Source: JAAFHB01 sp942493325 (GTDB lineage: Bacteria > Bacteroidota > Bacteroidia > Bacteroidales > Prolixibacteraceae). From it: a stretch of 64,000 bases of DNA. The stretch spans positions 1,116,001 through 1,180,000 of the forward strand of contig OW818689.1 of assembly GCA_942493325.1 (NCBI GenBank), read 5' to 3'. The position numbers and the translations under genes are program-made. This document shows positions 63,278-64,000 of the stretch, piece after piece. How positions within the stretch are numbered: the stretch's first letter is position 1; each line of letters begins with the position of its first letter. The notes beneath the pieces are model-generated. The model ran no database searches. It had not been told where the DNA came from and saw only the letters and a program-made list of their open reading frames with translations.

Positions 63278-64000
63278 CTACAACTCTAAAATCATTGGAT
63301 GATCACTCATAAGTAATGTTACCGAACTGACATTATTTAGTGTTTGAATCACTGATGTTCCAATTGTCGGGTCAAAAACCTTGACCGTCGTAAACGTATT
63401 ACCAAGTTGCACCGTTACGTTATCTGAGCCTTTTACTCTCTCGCTCCATACTACCAGAGAGAACTTGCCATTACTCTTTTGCAAAAGCAGGTCATGAGTA
63501 GTCACTGGTTGATCTTGTATAAAATAATTGAGTTTTCCAGAGTTTGGTATAGAGCTATTATCAACCAGGATTGTAGTAAGGTTATGAAGATATATCGCAG
63601 CTTTTCTTGGCGTATAGTCGGGTTTATAGAAACCAAACTGCTGATTTCCTGACTCATCCGTTCGATCCCTGAGTAAGTAGATGGCAGTGTTACTCCATCC
63701 TCTTTTGAACTGATCCAGGTATACAGCCAGATAATTATTTGCTTGAATTTCCTCGGTAATTGCTCCGTTAGCATCTTCGACTCTTACGCCTGTTTCAGTC
63801 GTGACCTTTGGTAACTTTATAAGTTCGGATTCAGAATAACCGGCATATTTTTTAGACCATGTTAATCCGTAATTTCCATATAGTCCATCTACTTTACATG
63901 CCGAAGTAGGATCTGCAGCAATCCAAACTTGATTGTCATTCACCCCTGGAAAACCAGGATGATAGATATAATTATGCGCATTGGCATAGTCCGCAAACTT
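63278..64000 (-). CDS. GH-A-like glycoside hydrolase, tandem copy 2, 5' end beyond the window
   Basis: Partial gene: the frame stays open to the window edge (upstream codons read KFADYANAHNYIYHPGFPG, matching YADYANVHNYARSPDD of copy 1). The visible 240 codons include the nucleophile candidate VTTETGVRVED and C-terminal motifs LLLQKSNGKFSLVVW and FDPTIGTSVIQTL, shared with copy 1. Gene order (copy 2 then copy 1, 58 bases apart) suggests a tandem duplication with later divergence, possibly with different specificities. Confidence 0.8.
   Translation of the reverse strand, partial: KFADYANAHNYIYHPGFPGVNDNQVWIAADPTSACKVDGLYGNYGLTWSKKYAGYSESELIKLPKVTTETGVRVEDANGAITEEIQANNYLAVYLDQFKRGWSNTAIYLLRDRTDESGNQQFGFYKPDYTPRKAAIYLHNLTTILVDNSSIPNSGKLNYFIQDQPVTTHDLLLQKSNGKFSLVVWSERVKGSDNVTVQLGNTFTTVKVFDPTIGTSVIQTLNNVSSVTLLMSDHPMILEL

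Overview
The window looks like chromosomal DNA from a Bacteroidota member, most likely Bacteroidales and possibly near Prolixibacteraceae or Marinilabiliales. The reasons are two SusC/SusD pairs, lipoproteins with typical lipoboxes, many secreted carbohydrate-active proteins (some with Tat-like leaders), and A-rich leaders upstream of starts. No rRNA, tRNA or CRISPR array was recognised. The species assignment is inference.

Region 1 (1-24714, + strand) is a polysaccharide utilisation locus. Two tandem SusC/SusD pairs end at a strong hairpin at 9931-9958. Downstream are two GH141-like parallel beta-helix proteins, a GH28-like protein with an inserted small domain, a GH97 enzyme, an unassigned TIM-barrel enzyme, a sugar-isomerase-like TIM barrel and three exported Gfo/Idh/MocA oxidoreductases. 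The mix suggests an acidic, pectin-like or fucose-containing glycan, but the substrate cannot be fixed from sequence. An SPFH protein and a VOC protein follow.

Region 2 (26845-33394, + strand) is the most unusual part. It encodes a membrane-anchored electron-transfer module: a PstS-like domain with an EF-hand loop fused to a transmembrane helix and a GcvH-like domain; a Tat-exported HybA-like 4x[4Fe-4S] protein; a HybB/NrfD-like quinone-interacting membrane protein; a second membrane-anchored GcvH-like protein; and a histidine kinase whose periplasmic sensor carries two haem-c-type motifs. No catalytic oxidoreductase subunit is nearby. Both GcvH-like domains lack the lipoyl lysine at its canonical position. 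A sigma-54-type response regulator and an archaemetzincin lie about 9 kb downstream.

Region 3 (34585-41963, - strand) is an operon for a MacAB-TolC-like exporter with three consecutive, different lipoprotein adaptors, one permease, one ATPase and one TolC-like channel. The NtrC-type regulator (42513) is divergent from it, so it could control this operon, Region 2, or both.

Region 4 (44436-46818) is a complete 2127-bp IS4-superfamily insertion sequence (44566-46692) with 30-bp terminal inverted repeats and a 9-bp target duplication. It sits in the tip of a hairpin inside a structured intergenic repeat. An intact relative of that repeat is at 25723-25882 and a more distant one at 13186-13259.

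Region 5 (46819-57717) holds two convergent PQQ-type beta-propeller proteins, a fused PA14-like/ankyrin/beta-lactamase-like hydrolase, a membrane metallopeptidase, folC, a PIN-PhoH ATPase and ppnP. Region 6 (58068-64000, - strand) is a second carbohydrate cluster: GH92, a clan GH-A-like enzyme and two tandem paralogues of another GH-A-like protein, the last cut by the window edge. Three gene remnants were found by translating gaps: a methyltransferase C-terminus (50051-50416), a U32 peptidase N-terminus (53624-53731) and a sulfatase fragment (57917-58071). They suggest repeated gene loss in the right half of the window.
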